DNA from: Stenotrophomonas maltophilia
GTDB taxonomy: Bacteria > Pseudomonadota > Gammaproteobacteria > Xanthomonadales > Xanthomonadaceae
Assembly: GCF_002138415.1 (NCBI RefSeq)
Contig: NZ_CP015612.1
Location: 3,016,001 to 3,080,000 of the forward strand
Direction of reading: 5' to 3'
DNA length: 64,000 nucleotides
Both the position numbers and the translations under genes were made by a program. The notes under the pieces were generated by a model. The model made no database searches. It had not been told where the DNA came from and worked only from the letters and a program-made list of their open reading frames with translations. Below, piece after piece: positions 56,911-64,000 of this stretch; positions within the stretch are counted from its first letter, which is position 1; every line of letters starts with the position of its first letter.

Positions 56911-58023
56911 ATGACCGAATTCATCCCGCCCGGCAGCCGCTTCCATGCCCTGCCCTCGCCCTTCCCGTTCAAGCGCGGCGGCGCCCTGCACGGTGCGCGC
57001 GTGGCCTACGAAACCTGGGGAACGCTGGCCGCTGACGCCAGCAATGCGATCCTGATCGTGACCGGCCTGTCGCCGGATGCACACGCCGCGGCCAATGACG
57101 CCAACCCCGCAGCGGGCTGGTGGGAAGGCATGGTCGGTCCCGGCAAGCCGATCGATACCGACCGCTGGTACGTCGTGTGCGTGAACTCGCTGGGCAGCTG
57201 CAAGGGTTCGACCGGCCCCGCTTCGCTCAACCCGGCCACGGGCCAACCGTATCGCCTCGACTTCCCCGAGCTGTCGATCGAAGACGGCGCACGCGCCGCG
57301 ATCGAAGTCGTGCGGGCACTGGGCATCGAGCAGCTGGCCTGTGTGGTCGGCAATTCGATGGGCGGCATGACCGCGCTGGCCGTGCTGATGCTGCAACCGG
57401 GCATCGCGCGCAGCCACGTCAACATTTCTGGTAGTGCGCAGGCGCTGCCGTTCTCGATCGCGATCCGTTCACTGCAGCGCGAGGCAATCCGTCTTGATCC
57501 GCGCTGGAATGGCGGTCGCTACGACGATGCGGAATACCCCGAGTCCGGTATGCGCATGGCGCGCAAGCTGGGCGTGATTACCTACCGCTCGGCACTGGAA
57601 TGGGATGGCCGTTTCGGCCGCGTGCGGCTGGATTCGGACCAGACCGACGACGATCCGTTCGGCCTCGAATTCCAGGTGGAAAGCTATCTGGAAGGCCACG
57701 CACGGCGCTTCGTGCGTTTCTTCGATCCCAACTGCTACCTGTACCTGAGCCGTTCGATGGACTGGTTCGACCTGGCCGAGTATGCCGACGGCGACGTGCT
57801 GGCCGGGCTGGCGAAGATCCGGGTGGAGAAGGCACTGGCGATCGGCGCCAACACCGACATCCTGTTCCCGGTGCAACAGCAGCAACAGGTCGCCGATGGC
57901 CTGCGCGCCGGCGGCGCCGACGCGCGCTTCATCGGCCTGGAATCGCCGCAGGGCCATGATGCCTTCCTCGTCGATTTCGAGCGATTCGGCCCGGCCGTGC
58001 GCGGCTTCCTCGACACGCTGTAA
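56911..58023 (+). CDS. metX: MetX-family acyltransferase (homoserine or serine O-acyltransferase)
   Basis: A 370-residue alpha/beta-hydrolase-fold acyltransferase. The nucleophile is in VVGNSMGGM near Ser149; Asp in GANTDILFP near 316 and His in QGHDAFLVD near 349 complete the triad. NSLGSCKGSTGPASLN is the oxyanion and specificity loop. MetX homologues in Xanthomonadaceae have been reported to use L-serine and succinyl-CoA (serine O-succinyltransferase, a cysteine route), so annotating it as homoserine acetyltransferase may be wrong. The -10 hexamer suggests a leaderless transcript. Confidence 0.88.
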   Translation: MTEFIPPGSRFHALPSPFPFKRGGALHGARVAYETWGTLAADASNAILIVTGLSPDAHAAANDANPAAGWWEGMVGPGKPIDTDRWYVVCVNSLGSCKGSTGPASLNPATGQPYRLDFPELSIEDGARAAIEVVRALGIEQLACVVGNSMGGMTALAVLMLQPGIARSHVNISGSAQALPFSIAIRSLQREAIRLDPRWNGGRYDDAEYPESGMRMARKLGVITYRSALEWDGRFGRVRLDSDQTDDDPFGLEFQVESYLEGHARRFVRFFDPNCYLYLSRSMDWFDLAEYADGDVLAGLAKIRVEKALAIGANTDILFPVQQQQQVADGLRAGGADARFIGLESPQGHDAFLVDFERFGPAVRGFLDTL

Positions 58024-58368
58024 GTGGCCTGGCGGCGTAACCTCGCACTGGCCGCGTTCGGCGCGCTGACCGCCTTGATGATCAGCGGTGTGCTGCCGCT
58101 GTGGCTGGGTGGCTGGTGCCTGCTGGCCAGCGCGGTGTCGTTCGGGCTGTATGGCCACGACAAGCGCGCGGCACAGCGAAAGCAATTGCGGATACCCGAG
58201 CGAACCCTGCAGCTGCTGGCCTTCGCCGGCGGTTGGCCCGGCGCGCTGCTGGGCCAGGCGCTGTTCCGCCACAAGCACCGCAAGGCCGCATTCCAGTGGG
58301 TGTTCTGGCTGTGCGTGCTGGCCAACGTCACCTCGATCGCGGTGATGCTGCGCGAGTTCTCGCGGTAA
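58024..58368 (+). CDS. DUF1294 small membrane protein
   Basis: A 114-residue protein with about four membrane helices. SAVSFGLYGHDKRAAQRKQL and PERTLQLLAFAGGWPGALLGQ, then FRHKHRKAAFQWVFW are the DUF1294 signatures. Function unknown. The GTG start immediately follows the metX stop codon, so it is co-translated with metX. Confidence 0.85.
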   Translation: MAWRRNLALAAFGALTALMISGVLPLWLGGWCLLASAVSFGLYGHDKRAAQRKQLRIPERTLQLLAFAGGWPGALLGQALFRHKHRKAAFQWVFWLCVLANVTSIAVMLREFSR

Positions 58369-58379
58369 TCGTTCGAATG

Positions 58380-58429
58380 GGTAGATCCACGCCGTGCGTG
58401 GATGTGCCGACCAAGGCCGGCATCTACCG
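58380..58429. repeat. SMAG pair overlapping the cydC stop codon
   Basis: GGTAGATCCACGCCGTGCGT (plus) and the inverted partner ending CATCTACCG. The GTAG of the inverted unit, read on the minus strand, contains the TAG stop codon of cydC. Confidence 0.78.
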
Positions 58430-60103
58430 AAGCACTTCGCGCTCCAACACCCCATCACGCAACCGGTATTGCGCATCCACCACGCCGTCGGGCAGGTCGT
58501 CGTGGGTGATCATCAGCAGGCTGCGTCCCTCCAGCAACCCGGAAAGGTCCTGCAGCAACGCACGTGCGGTATCCACGTCGAGGCCTTCGGTGGGTTCGTC
58601 CAGCAACAGGATCGGCGCATTGCGCAGCAGTGCACGGGCCAACGCCAACCGCCGCGCCTGGCCGGCCGACATCGTCGCGCCGTTCTCGCCCACCCAGGTC
58701 TGCAGGCCACCGTTGCGCTCGGCCCATTCGCCCAGGCGCACGCGACGCAACACCGCCCACAACGCTGCGTCACTGGCGTCGGAATCACCCAATCGCAGGT
58801 TCTCGGCCACGCTGCCGGCAAACACCGGCGCGTTCTGCGGCAGCCACGCCAGTTGCCGGTGCCAGTCGGCCTGGGCGAAATCACGCAGGTCGCGGCCACC
58901 GTAGGTCAGCCGTCCCTGCTGCGGATCCCATAGCCGCAGCAGCAGGCTCGACAGGGTGGTCTTGCCACTGCCGCTGTCACCGCGAATCGCAATGCGCTCG
59001 CCCGGCGCCAGGGTCAGCTGCAGGCCGGACAACACCGGCCGTGCGGCACCCGGCCACTGGAAATGCACGTCATCCCAATGCACGCGCGCCGCCTGCGGCA
59101 CCGGCTGCGGCGCCTGCGGATCCTCCACCGTCGGCGGTTGCTCGACAATGGCCTGCAGGCGATCGGCGGCGATGCGCCCGGACTGCAGCGACTGCCAGGC
59201 CAGGCCCATGCCGGCCCACAGTTCGATCAGTGCCACGGTGAGGAATACCAGGCCCGCCGCCATTTCCGGCGCAATGCGCTGCTGTTCGGCCGCATGCAGG
59301 GCCAAGGCCAGCATCGCCACCAGGCCCAGCCCGGCGACCAGGCCATGCAGGGTCGAGGCCGCGATCAGGCGCCAACGCCGACGACGATCACGCGAGGCCA
59401 GCTGCTTGGCAGCCACGCGCACCTTCAGCTGCCAGGCCGCATCGGCATGCAGCGCGGCCAGATCACCGGCACCTTCCAGCCCTTCGAATGCAGCGGTACG
59501 CAATGCGGCACGATGCGCCGCACGATCGGCCTCTTCGTCGTCATGGCCACGCACGCCCAGCCACGGCACGCCGAAAGCAATCAGCAGCGCCAGCACTGCC
59601 AGCAACACCGCTGCCGACGGCAGGATCAGCGCCGCCGAGGCGACCGCCACCAGTGACAGCGCACCCAGCGCCACCAGCGGCCCGATCGCACGCACCAGCA
59701 GTCCATCCACTTCGCCGATGTCCCCCAGCAGCCGCGCCAGCAGCTCGCCGGTACGCGTGGCCCCCAATCGTGCCGGCGCCAGTGGCAGCGCGCGGCGGAA
59801 GAACCACACGCGCAGGTCGCGGGCGATGCGCAGCGTGGCATCGTGGCCGACCAGCTTTTCGAAGTAGCGCGACACGATGCGCGCCATGGTCAGGCCACGG
59901 ATGCCGGCCGAGGGTGAGAAGAAGTTGAAGCCCTGGCCGAGGCCGGCCGCACCGGCCAGCGCAGCCGCCGTGAGGAAACCACCGGACAGGCCGAGCAGCG
60001 CCGTGCCGGCCAGCATCGTGGTCCACAGCAGCAGCATGGTCAGCAACAGGCGCGGTCGGTGGCGCAGGAACACCGCGCGCAGCGAATCAGGCGAACGACT
60101 CAT
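58424..60103 (-). CDS. cydC: Cysteine/glutathione ABC exporter subunit CydC
   Basis: A 559-residue ABC half-transporter, partner of CydD. Membrane domain about residues 15-310; Walker A GDSGSGKTT near 372, signature MSAGQARR and Walker B ILLLDEPTEGLD. CydDC exports cysteine or glutathione to the periplasm for assembly of cytochrome bd and c-type cytochromes. ATG overlaps the cydD stop (ATGA). The stop codon TAG is part of a SMAG repeat. Confidence 0.93.
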   Translation of the reverse strand: MSRSPDSLRAVFLRHRPRLLLTMLLLWTTMLAGTALLGLSGGFLTAAALAGAAGLGQGFNFFSPSAGIRGLTMARIVSRYFEKLVGHDATLRIARDLRVWFFRRALPLAPARLGATRTGELLARLLGDIGEVDGLLVRAIGPLVALGALSLVAVASAALILPSAAVLLAVLALLIAFGVPWLGVRGHDDEEADRAAHRAALRTAAFEGLEGAGDLAALHADAAWQLKVRVAAKQLASRDRRRRWRLIAASTLHGLVAGLGLVAMLALALHAAEQQRIAPEMAAGLVFLTVALIELWAGMGLAWQSLQSGRIAADRLQAIVEQPPTVEDPQAPQPVPQAARVHWDDVHFQWPGAARPVLSGLQLTLAPGERIAIRGDSGSGKTTLSSLLLRLWDPQQGRLTYGGRDLRDFAQADWHRQLAWLPQNAPVFAGSVAENLRLGDSDASDAALWAVLRRVRLGEWAERNGGLQTWVGENGATMSAGQARRLALARALLRNAPILLLDEPTEGLDVDTARALLQDLSGLLEGRSLLMITHDDLPDGVVDAQYRLRDGVLEREVLR

Positions 60104-61845
60104 GCGCGCACCGCCTGTGCCGGTTCCACCAGGCGGCCTTCCGGCAACAGCAGGCAACGGTCAGCCCACGCGATCACCGCCGGGCTGTGGGTGGCGACCA
60201 CCACGCTGCGCCCGCGTGCATACGCGGCCAGGCTGCGCAGCAGGGCCGCTTCGGTATCGGCATCGAGGAATGCGGTGGGCTCGTCCAGCAGCAGCACCTG
60301 CGGATCACGCAGCAACAGGCGGGCCAGGCCGATGCGGCGGGCTTCGCCACCGGACAGGCCGAAGCCGCGCTCGCCGATCACCGTGTCCAGCCCCTGCGGC
60401 AGGCGCTGAGCAAACTGCAGGACCTGCGAGGCCTCGGCCACCGCGCGCAGCCGCGCATCGCTGGCACCGGGGTCGGCCAGGCGCAGGTTGTCGGCGATGC
60501 TGCCGTGGAACAGGTACGGTCGCTGGCTGGCATAGGCCACCTGCACGCCGGGCCGCAGCTGCAGCTTGCCGGCACGCGGCGGCAACCATCCGGCCAGCGC
60601 CTCCAGCAACGTGCTTTTGCCGGACCCGCTGGGACCGACCAGGGCCAGGCGCTGGCCCGGCTCCAGCAGCAGGTCCAGATCCTGCAGCACATCCTGCGGC
60701 GCACCCAGCGGACGCAGCACCAGCCCTTGTGCCTGCAGCGGCGGCAGGGCGGCCTCGGCCGGCTCCACCGCCAGCGGTGCAACCTCGTTCTCGATCAGGC
60801 CCTGCTCGTCCGGCAGCGACTGCAGCAGGCGCTCCACTTCGGCGGCGGCAGCCAGTGCATTGGCACGATCGTGGTAGTGCGCGGCCAGCCGTCGCAGCGG
60901 CGCATAGAACTCCGGCGCCAGCAGCAGGCAGAACAGGCCCGCGCCCAGCGTCGGCACCGCTGCATGCAGCGACATCATGCCCAGATAGCTCAGGCCCAGG
61001 TACAGCGCCACCATCGCCACGCTCACCGAGGCGAAGAATTCCAGCACCGTGGACGACAGGAACGCGATCCGCAGCACCTTCAGCGTGCGCACGCGCACGC
61101 CTTCGGCGGCAGCCTCGATGCCCTCCAGCTCGGCGTCACCGCGGCCATACAGGCGCAGCAGGCCCAGGCCCTTGATCCGGTCGGCGAAATGGCCGCTCAT
61201 CCGCGCCAGTTCACCGAGCTGCGCGCGCCCGGCGGCTTCGGCGCCCCATCCCACCAGCATCATGAAGAACGGCACCAGCGGCGCGGTGAACAGCAGGATC
61301 AGCGCCACCACCCAGTCCACCCAGGCGACAGCGGCCAGGATCAGCAGCGGCACCACCACCACTTCGGTGCGCACCGGCAGGAAGCCGCTGTAATAACTCT
61401 CGATCGCATCACCGTGATGCAGCATCAGTTCGCCCAGTTCGCCGGTGCGGCGCTGCCGCAGCCACAGCGGGCCATGGCCCAGCAGGCGCGCGAACACACG
61501 CTCACGCAGTGCCAACCGCGCGGCATCGGCCACATCACCGGCAGCCGCCTGGGTGGCGCTGCCCAGCAGCGTACGCAGCACCAGGATCACGGCCAGTCCA
61601 GCGAGCACCGGCAGGCCCGACGCCAGCGGCGCGCGTTCGACCAGTACCGTCTGCACCAGCCAGGCAATGGCCGCTGCCTGGCCGATCAGCAGCGCGCCAG
61701 ACAGGCTGATGCACAGCGCCGCCAGCCGCTGGCGACCTCGAGCGGAGCGCGCAAGATCGGCCAGCCAGGCCGTGCGCACCCGCCGCTGGCGGGCGTTTTC
61801 AGCTTCCGGGGACAGGCCGTCAGGGGTCGTTTCGGCAGCGCTCAA
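60100..61845 (-). CDS. cydD: Cysteine/glutathione ABC exporter subunit CydD
   Basis: A 581-residue ABC half-transporter. Walker A GPSGSGKST near residue 402, signature LSGGEARR and Walker B VLLLDEPTAFLD. Six membrane helices in the N-terminal half. Diverges from cydAB, with 228 bases between the start codons. Confidence 0.93.
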   Translation of the reverse strand: MSAAETTPDGLSPEAENARQRRVRTAWLADLARSARGRQRLAALCISLSGALLIGQAAAIAWLVQTVLVERAPLASGLPVLAGLAVILVLRTLLGSATQAAAGDVADAARLALRERVFARLLGHGPLWLRQRRTGELGELMLHHGDAIESYYSGFLPVRTEVVVVPLLILAAVAWVDWVVALILLFTAPLVPFFMMLVGWGAEAAGRAQLGELARMSGHFADRIKGLGLLRLYGRGDAELEGIEAAAEGVRVRTLKVLRIAFLSSTVLEFFASVSVAMVALYLGLSYLGMMSLHAAVPTLGAGLFCLLLAPEFYAPLRRLAAHYHDRANALAAAAEVERLLQSLPDEQGLIENEVAPLAVEPAEAALPPLQAQGLVLRPLGAPQDVLQDLDLLLEPGQRLALVGPSGSGKSTLLEALAGWLPPRAGKLQLRPGVQVAYASQRPYLFHGSIADNLRLADPGASDARLRAVAEASQVLQFAQRLPQGLDTVIGERGFGLSGGEARRIGLARLLLRDPQVLLLDEPTAFLDADTEAALLRSLAAYARGRSVVVATHSPAVIAWADRCLLLPEGRLVEPAQAVRA

Positions 61846-61969
61846 GAGGTCTTCACAGGCAACGGGGGAGACACGGCATTGTAGGCGCAGGCAATAGCCG
61901 GCCTCTGCGGCCAGCGGTCGCAGTCTTCATCAGGTTGGCATACGATCAACCGGGGCACCTGTTCATACA

Positions 61970-61983
61970 TTGATCTGGATCAA
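61970..61983. promoter_or_regulatory. FNR/Anr box for cydAB
   Basis: TTGATCTGGATCAA matches the FNR consensus TTGATNNNNATCAA exactly. A CATCAT -10 candidate at 62006-62011 places the box centre about 41.5 bases before a start near 62018, the classic class II activator position. It should induce cytochrome bd at low oxygen. Confidence 0.85.
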
Positions 61984-62005
61984 GGCTGTTTGAAGTAGTC
62001 GGTCA

Positions 62006-62011
62006 CATCAT
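62006..62011 (+). promoter_or_regulatory. -10 element of cydAB
   Basis: CATCAT agrees with TATAAT at four of six positions and is placed correctly relative to the FNR box at 61970. No -35 is needed for class II activation. Confidence 0.45.
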
Positions 62012-62073
62012 TCACGTCGTAGACCACCCTTCCCGCCACCTGCAACGGCACTATCCAACGAGGTAGCCAGGCC

Positions 62074-63663
62074 ATGATTGATCAGACAGTCGTAGAACTG
62101 TCGCGGCTGCAATTCGCGCTGACCGCGATGTACCACTTCCTATTCGTACCGCTCACCCTCGGCCTGTCCTTCATGGTAGCCATCATGGAGAGCGTGTACG
62201 TGATGACCGGCAAGGAGATCTGGCGCAGGATGACCCTGTTCTGGGGCGTCCTGTTCGGCATCAACTTCGCCATGGGCGTCGCCACCGGCATCGTCATGGA
62301 ATTCCAGTTCGGCATGAACTGGTCCTACTACAGCCACTACGTGGGTGACATCTTCGGTGCACCGCTGGCCATCGAAGGCCTGATGGCGTTCTTCCTGGAA
62401 GCCACCTTCGTCGGCCTGTTCTTCTTCGGCTGGAACCGCCTGACCAAGGTCAAGCACCTGATGGTGACCTGGCTGATGGCGCTGGGCACCAACCTGTCGG
62501 CGATCTGGATCCTGATCGCCAACGGCTGGATGCAGAACCCGACCGGCGCGGTGTTCAACCCGGAAACCATGCGCATGGAAGTCGTCGACTTCATGGCCGT
62601 GGTGTTCAACCCGGTGGCGCAGGCCAAGTTCGTGCACACCGTCAGCGCCGGTTACGTGACTGGTGCAGTGTTCGTGATGGCGATCAGCGCCCTGTTCCTG
62701 CTGCGCAACAAGCACAAGGACCTGGCCCGTCGTTCGTTCGCCGTGGCCGCAGCCTTCGGCCTGCTGTCGTCGCTGTCGGTGGTGGTGCTGGGTGACGAGA
62801 GCGGTTACGCCGCCAGCGAACACCAGAAGATGAAGCTGGCCGCGATCGAAGCGATGTGGGAGACCGAGCGTGCACCGGCCGACTTCACCGCCTTCGGCAT
62901 CCCGAACCAGGAAACCCACCAGAACGACTACGCGGTGAAGATCCCGTACCTGATGGGCCTGATCGCCACCCGTTCGTTGAACCAGCCGATTCCGGGCATC
63001 CTGGAACTGGTCGAGCGCGCCGAACACCGCGTGCGCGGCGGCCAGCTGGCCTACGGTGCGCTGGAACGCCTGCGCGCGAACAAGAACGACGTTGAAGCGC
63101 GCGAGATGTTCGACCGCCATTGGCAGGACCTGGGCCATGGCCTGCTGCTCAAGCGCTACCGCGATGACATCCTCAACGCCACCCCGCAGCAAATCTCGCA
63201 GGCGGCGATGGACACCGTGCCGCGCGTGATGCCGCTGTTCTGGACCTTCCGCGTGATGGCCGGACTGGGCTTCTACCTGATCGCCTTCTTCGCGCTGGCC
63301 TTCTACTACTCCTGCCGCAACAACTTCCAGGACAAGCGCTGGTTCCTGCGCCTGGCCCTGTGGACGCTGCCGGCACCGTGGATCGCGATCGAATGTGGCT
63401 GGTTCGTGGCCGAATACGGTCGCCAGCCGTGGGCGGTCGACGGCGTGCTGCCGACCTTCTATGCAGCATCGGGCCTGGCCCTGCATGAAATCGTGCTGAC
63501 CCTGGCCGGCTTCACCGCGATCTACACCGCGCTGATCGTGGTCGAGATCAAGCTGATGCTCAAGGCGATCCGCAAGGGTCCGGACGAGGTGCTGCCGTCG
63601 CTGCAGTCGCCCCAGCCGCATGCTTCCCACAATGCCTCGGCGCCGGCCGCCGGCCAGGCCTGA
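62074..63663 (+). CDS. cydA: Cytochrome bd ubiquinol oxidase subunit I
   Basis: A 529-residue inner-membrane subunit that holds the haems. The start LSRLQFALTAMYHFLFVPLTLG contains the haem-ligand histidine region. A long Q-loop (about 250-385, including LNQPIPGILELVERA) resembles the E. coli L-type enzyme, and ECGWFVAEYGRQPW is the conserved GRQPW motif near 448. It reduces oxygen to water with ubiquinol. An FNR box precedes it and cydB follows after 15 bases. Confidence 0.95.
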   Translation: MIDQTVVELSRLQFALTAMYHFLFVPLTLGLSFMVAIMESVYVMTGKEIWRRMTLFWGVLFGINFAMGVATGIVMEFQFGMNWSYYSHYVGDIFGAPLAIEGLMAFFLEATFVGLFFFGWNRLTKVKHLMVTWLMALGTNLSAIWILIANGWMQNPTGAVFNPETMRMEVVDFMAVVFNPVAQAKFVHTVSAGYVTGAVFVMAISALFLLRNKHKDLARRSFAVAAAFGLLSSLSVVVLGDESGYAASEHQKMKLAAIEAMWETERAPADFTAFGIPNQETHQNDYAVKIPYLMGLIATRSLNQPIPGILELVERAEHRVRGGQLAYGALERLRANKNDVEAREMFDRHWQDLGHGLLLKRYRDDILNATPQQISQAAMDTVPRVMPLFWTFRVMAGLGFYLIAFFALAFYYSCRNNFQDKRWFLRLALWTLPAPWIAIECGWFVAEYGRQPWAVDGVLPTFYAASGLALHEIVLTLAGFTAIYTALIVVEIKLMLKAIRKGPDEVLPSLQSPQPHASHNASAPAAGQA

Positions 63664-63678
63664 GGCAGGAGAACCAAG

Positions 63679-64000
63679 ATGGATTTCATTCTTCTGGACT
63701 ACACCACGCTGCGCGTGATCTGGTGGTTGCTGCTCGGCATCCTGCTGATCGGTTTCGCCGTGATGGATGGTTTCGACCTGGGCGTGGGCACCCTGCTGCC
63801 CTTCGTCGCCCGCAACGATGCCGAGCGCCGGCTGGTGATCAACACCATCGGCCCGGTCTGGGAAGGCAACCAGGTATGGCTGGTGCTCGGCGGCGGTGCG
63901 ATCTTCGCCGCCTGGCCGCCGCTGTATGCGGTCAGCTTCTCCGGGTTCTACCTGGCGATGTTCGTGATCCTGTTCGCCCTGATCCTGCGTCCGGTAGGCT
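63679..64000 (+). CDS. cydB: Cytochrome bd ubiquinol oxidase subunit II, N-terminal part
   Basis: The first 107 residues of CydB ([20 protein letters not shown]). [15 protein letters not shown] and [20 protein letters not shown] are the family signatures. The start has GGAGAA upstream. It runs off the right edge. Confidence 0.95.
   Translation, partial: MDFILLDYTTLRVIWWLLLGILLIGFAVMDGFDLGVGTLLPFVARNDAERRLVINTIGPVWEGNQVWLVLGGGAIFAAWPPLYAVSFSGFYLAMFVILFALILRPVG

Noticed and set aside
1..64000. tRNA, rRNA, prophage or intact insertion sequence
   Set aside because: No conserved TTCGANTC-type arm with acceptor stem, rRNA core sequence, integrase or transposase motif was noticed. A dedicated tRNA or IS search would be decisive.

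Overview
The window reads as chromosome of a Xanthomonadaceae bacterium, most probably Stenotrophomonas maltophilia or a close relative. The DNA is GC-rich. The gene set is typical of the group (NfuA beside a repetitive membrane protein, a TonB-dependent receptor carbohydrate locus, a divergent cydDC/cydAB cluster). Intergenic gaps carry many GTAG-headed palindromes of the SMAG type described from S. maltophilia, plus two other palindromic repeat families. No tRNA, rRNA, CRISPR array, prophage or intact insertion sequence was seen.

Left part (1-25970), mostly housekeeping. A class I fumarase runs off the left edge. Next come an ECF41-type sigma factor and an AhpD-like carboxymuconolactone decarboxylase; both are preceded by the same ECF41-type promoter. 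A lower-GC Imm26-like orphan immunity gene sits between them. Then follow an ABC exporter, Fpr, glutathione peroxidase, an M3 peptidase, Cfa, a DUF3298 lipoprotein, a small acetyltransferase, rhomboid protease, a POT peptide transporter, an apparently inactivated EEP-family protein, Mn-superoxide dismutase, a secreted barnase-like RNase with its barstar, a repetitive membrane protein with NfuA, pterin dehydratase with a TonB-domain lipoprotein, ZupT, RluC and RNase E.

Centre (26351-39572), the most distinctive region: a minus-strand carbohydrate-uptake locus. It is read as lacI then TonB-dependent receptor, a terminator, then a second unit with a GH144/glucoamylase-like lipoprotein, a lipoprotein binding protein, two permeases, a 1055-residue secreted discoidin plus six-hairpin glycosidase, and a secreted EEP hydrolase. 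Each unit has one perfect LacI-family operator (TGNAANCGNTTNCA). The inferred route is outer-membrane import, periplasmic cleavage, capture by the binding protein and inner-membrane import. The ATPase is not encoded here. A beta-1,2-glucan-type substrate is a hypothesis resting on the GH144-like gene.

Right part (39665-64000): yciI-bolA, scpA-scpB-rluB, an AraC regulator divergent from an MFS exporter, three unassigned small genes, an omega-amidase with a methionine/glutamine aminotransferase, the complete cytochrome c maturation operon ccmABCDEFGHI, a MetX-family acyltransferase, and cydDC divergent from cydAB. A perfect FNR-type box lies in the cyd intergenic space, so haem export, cytochrome c assembly and the bd oxidase with its assembly transporter lie within 15 kb.
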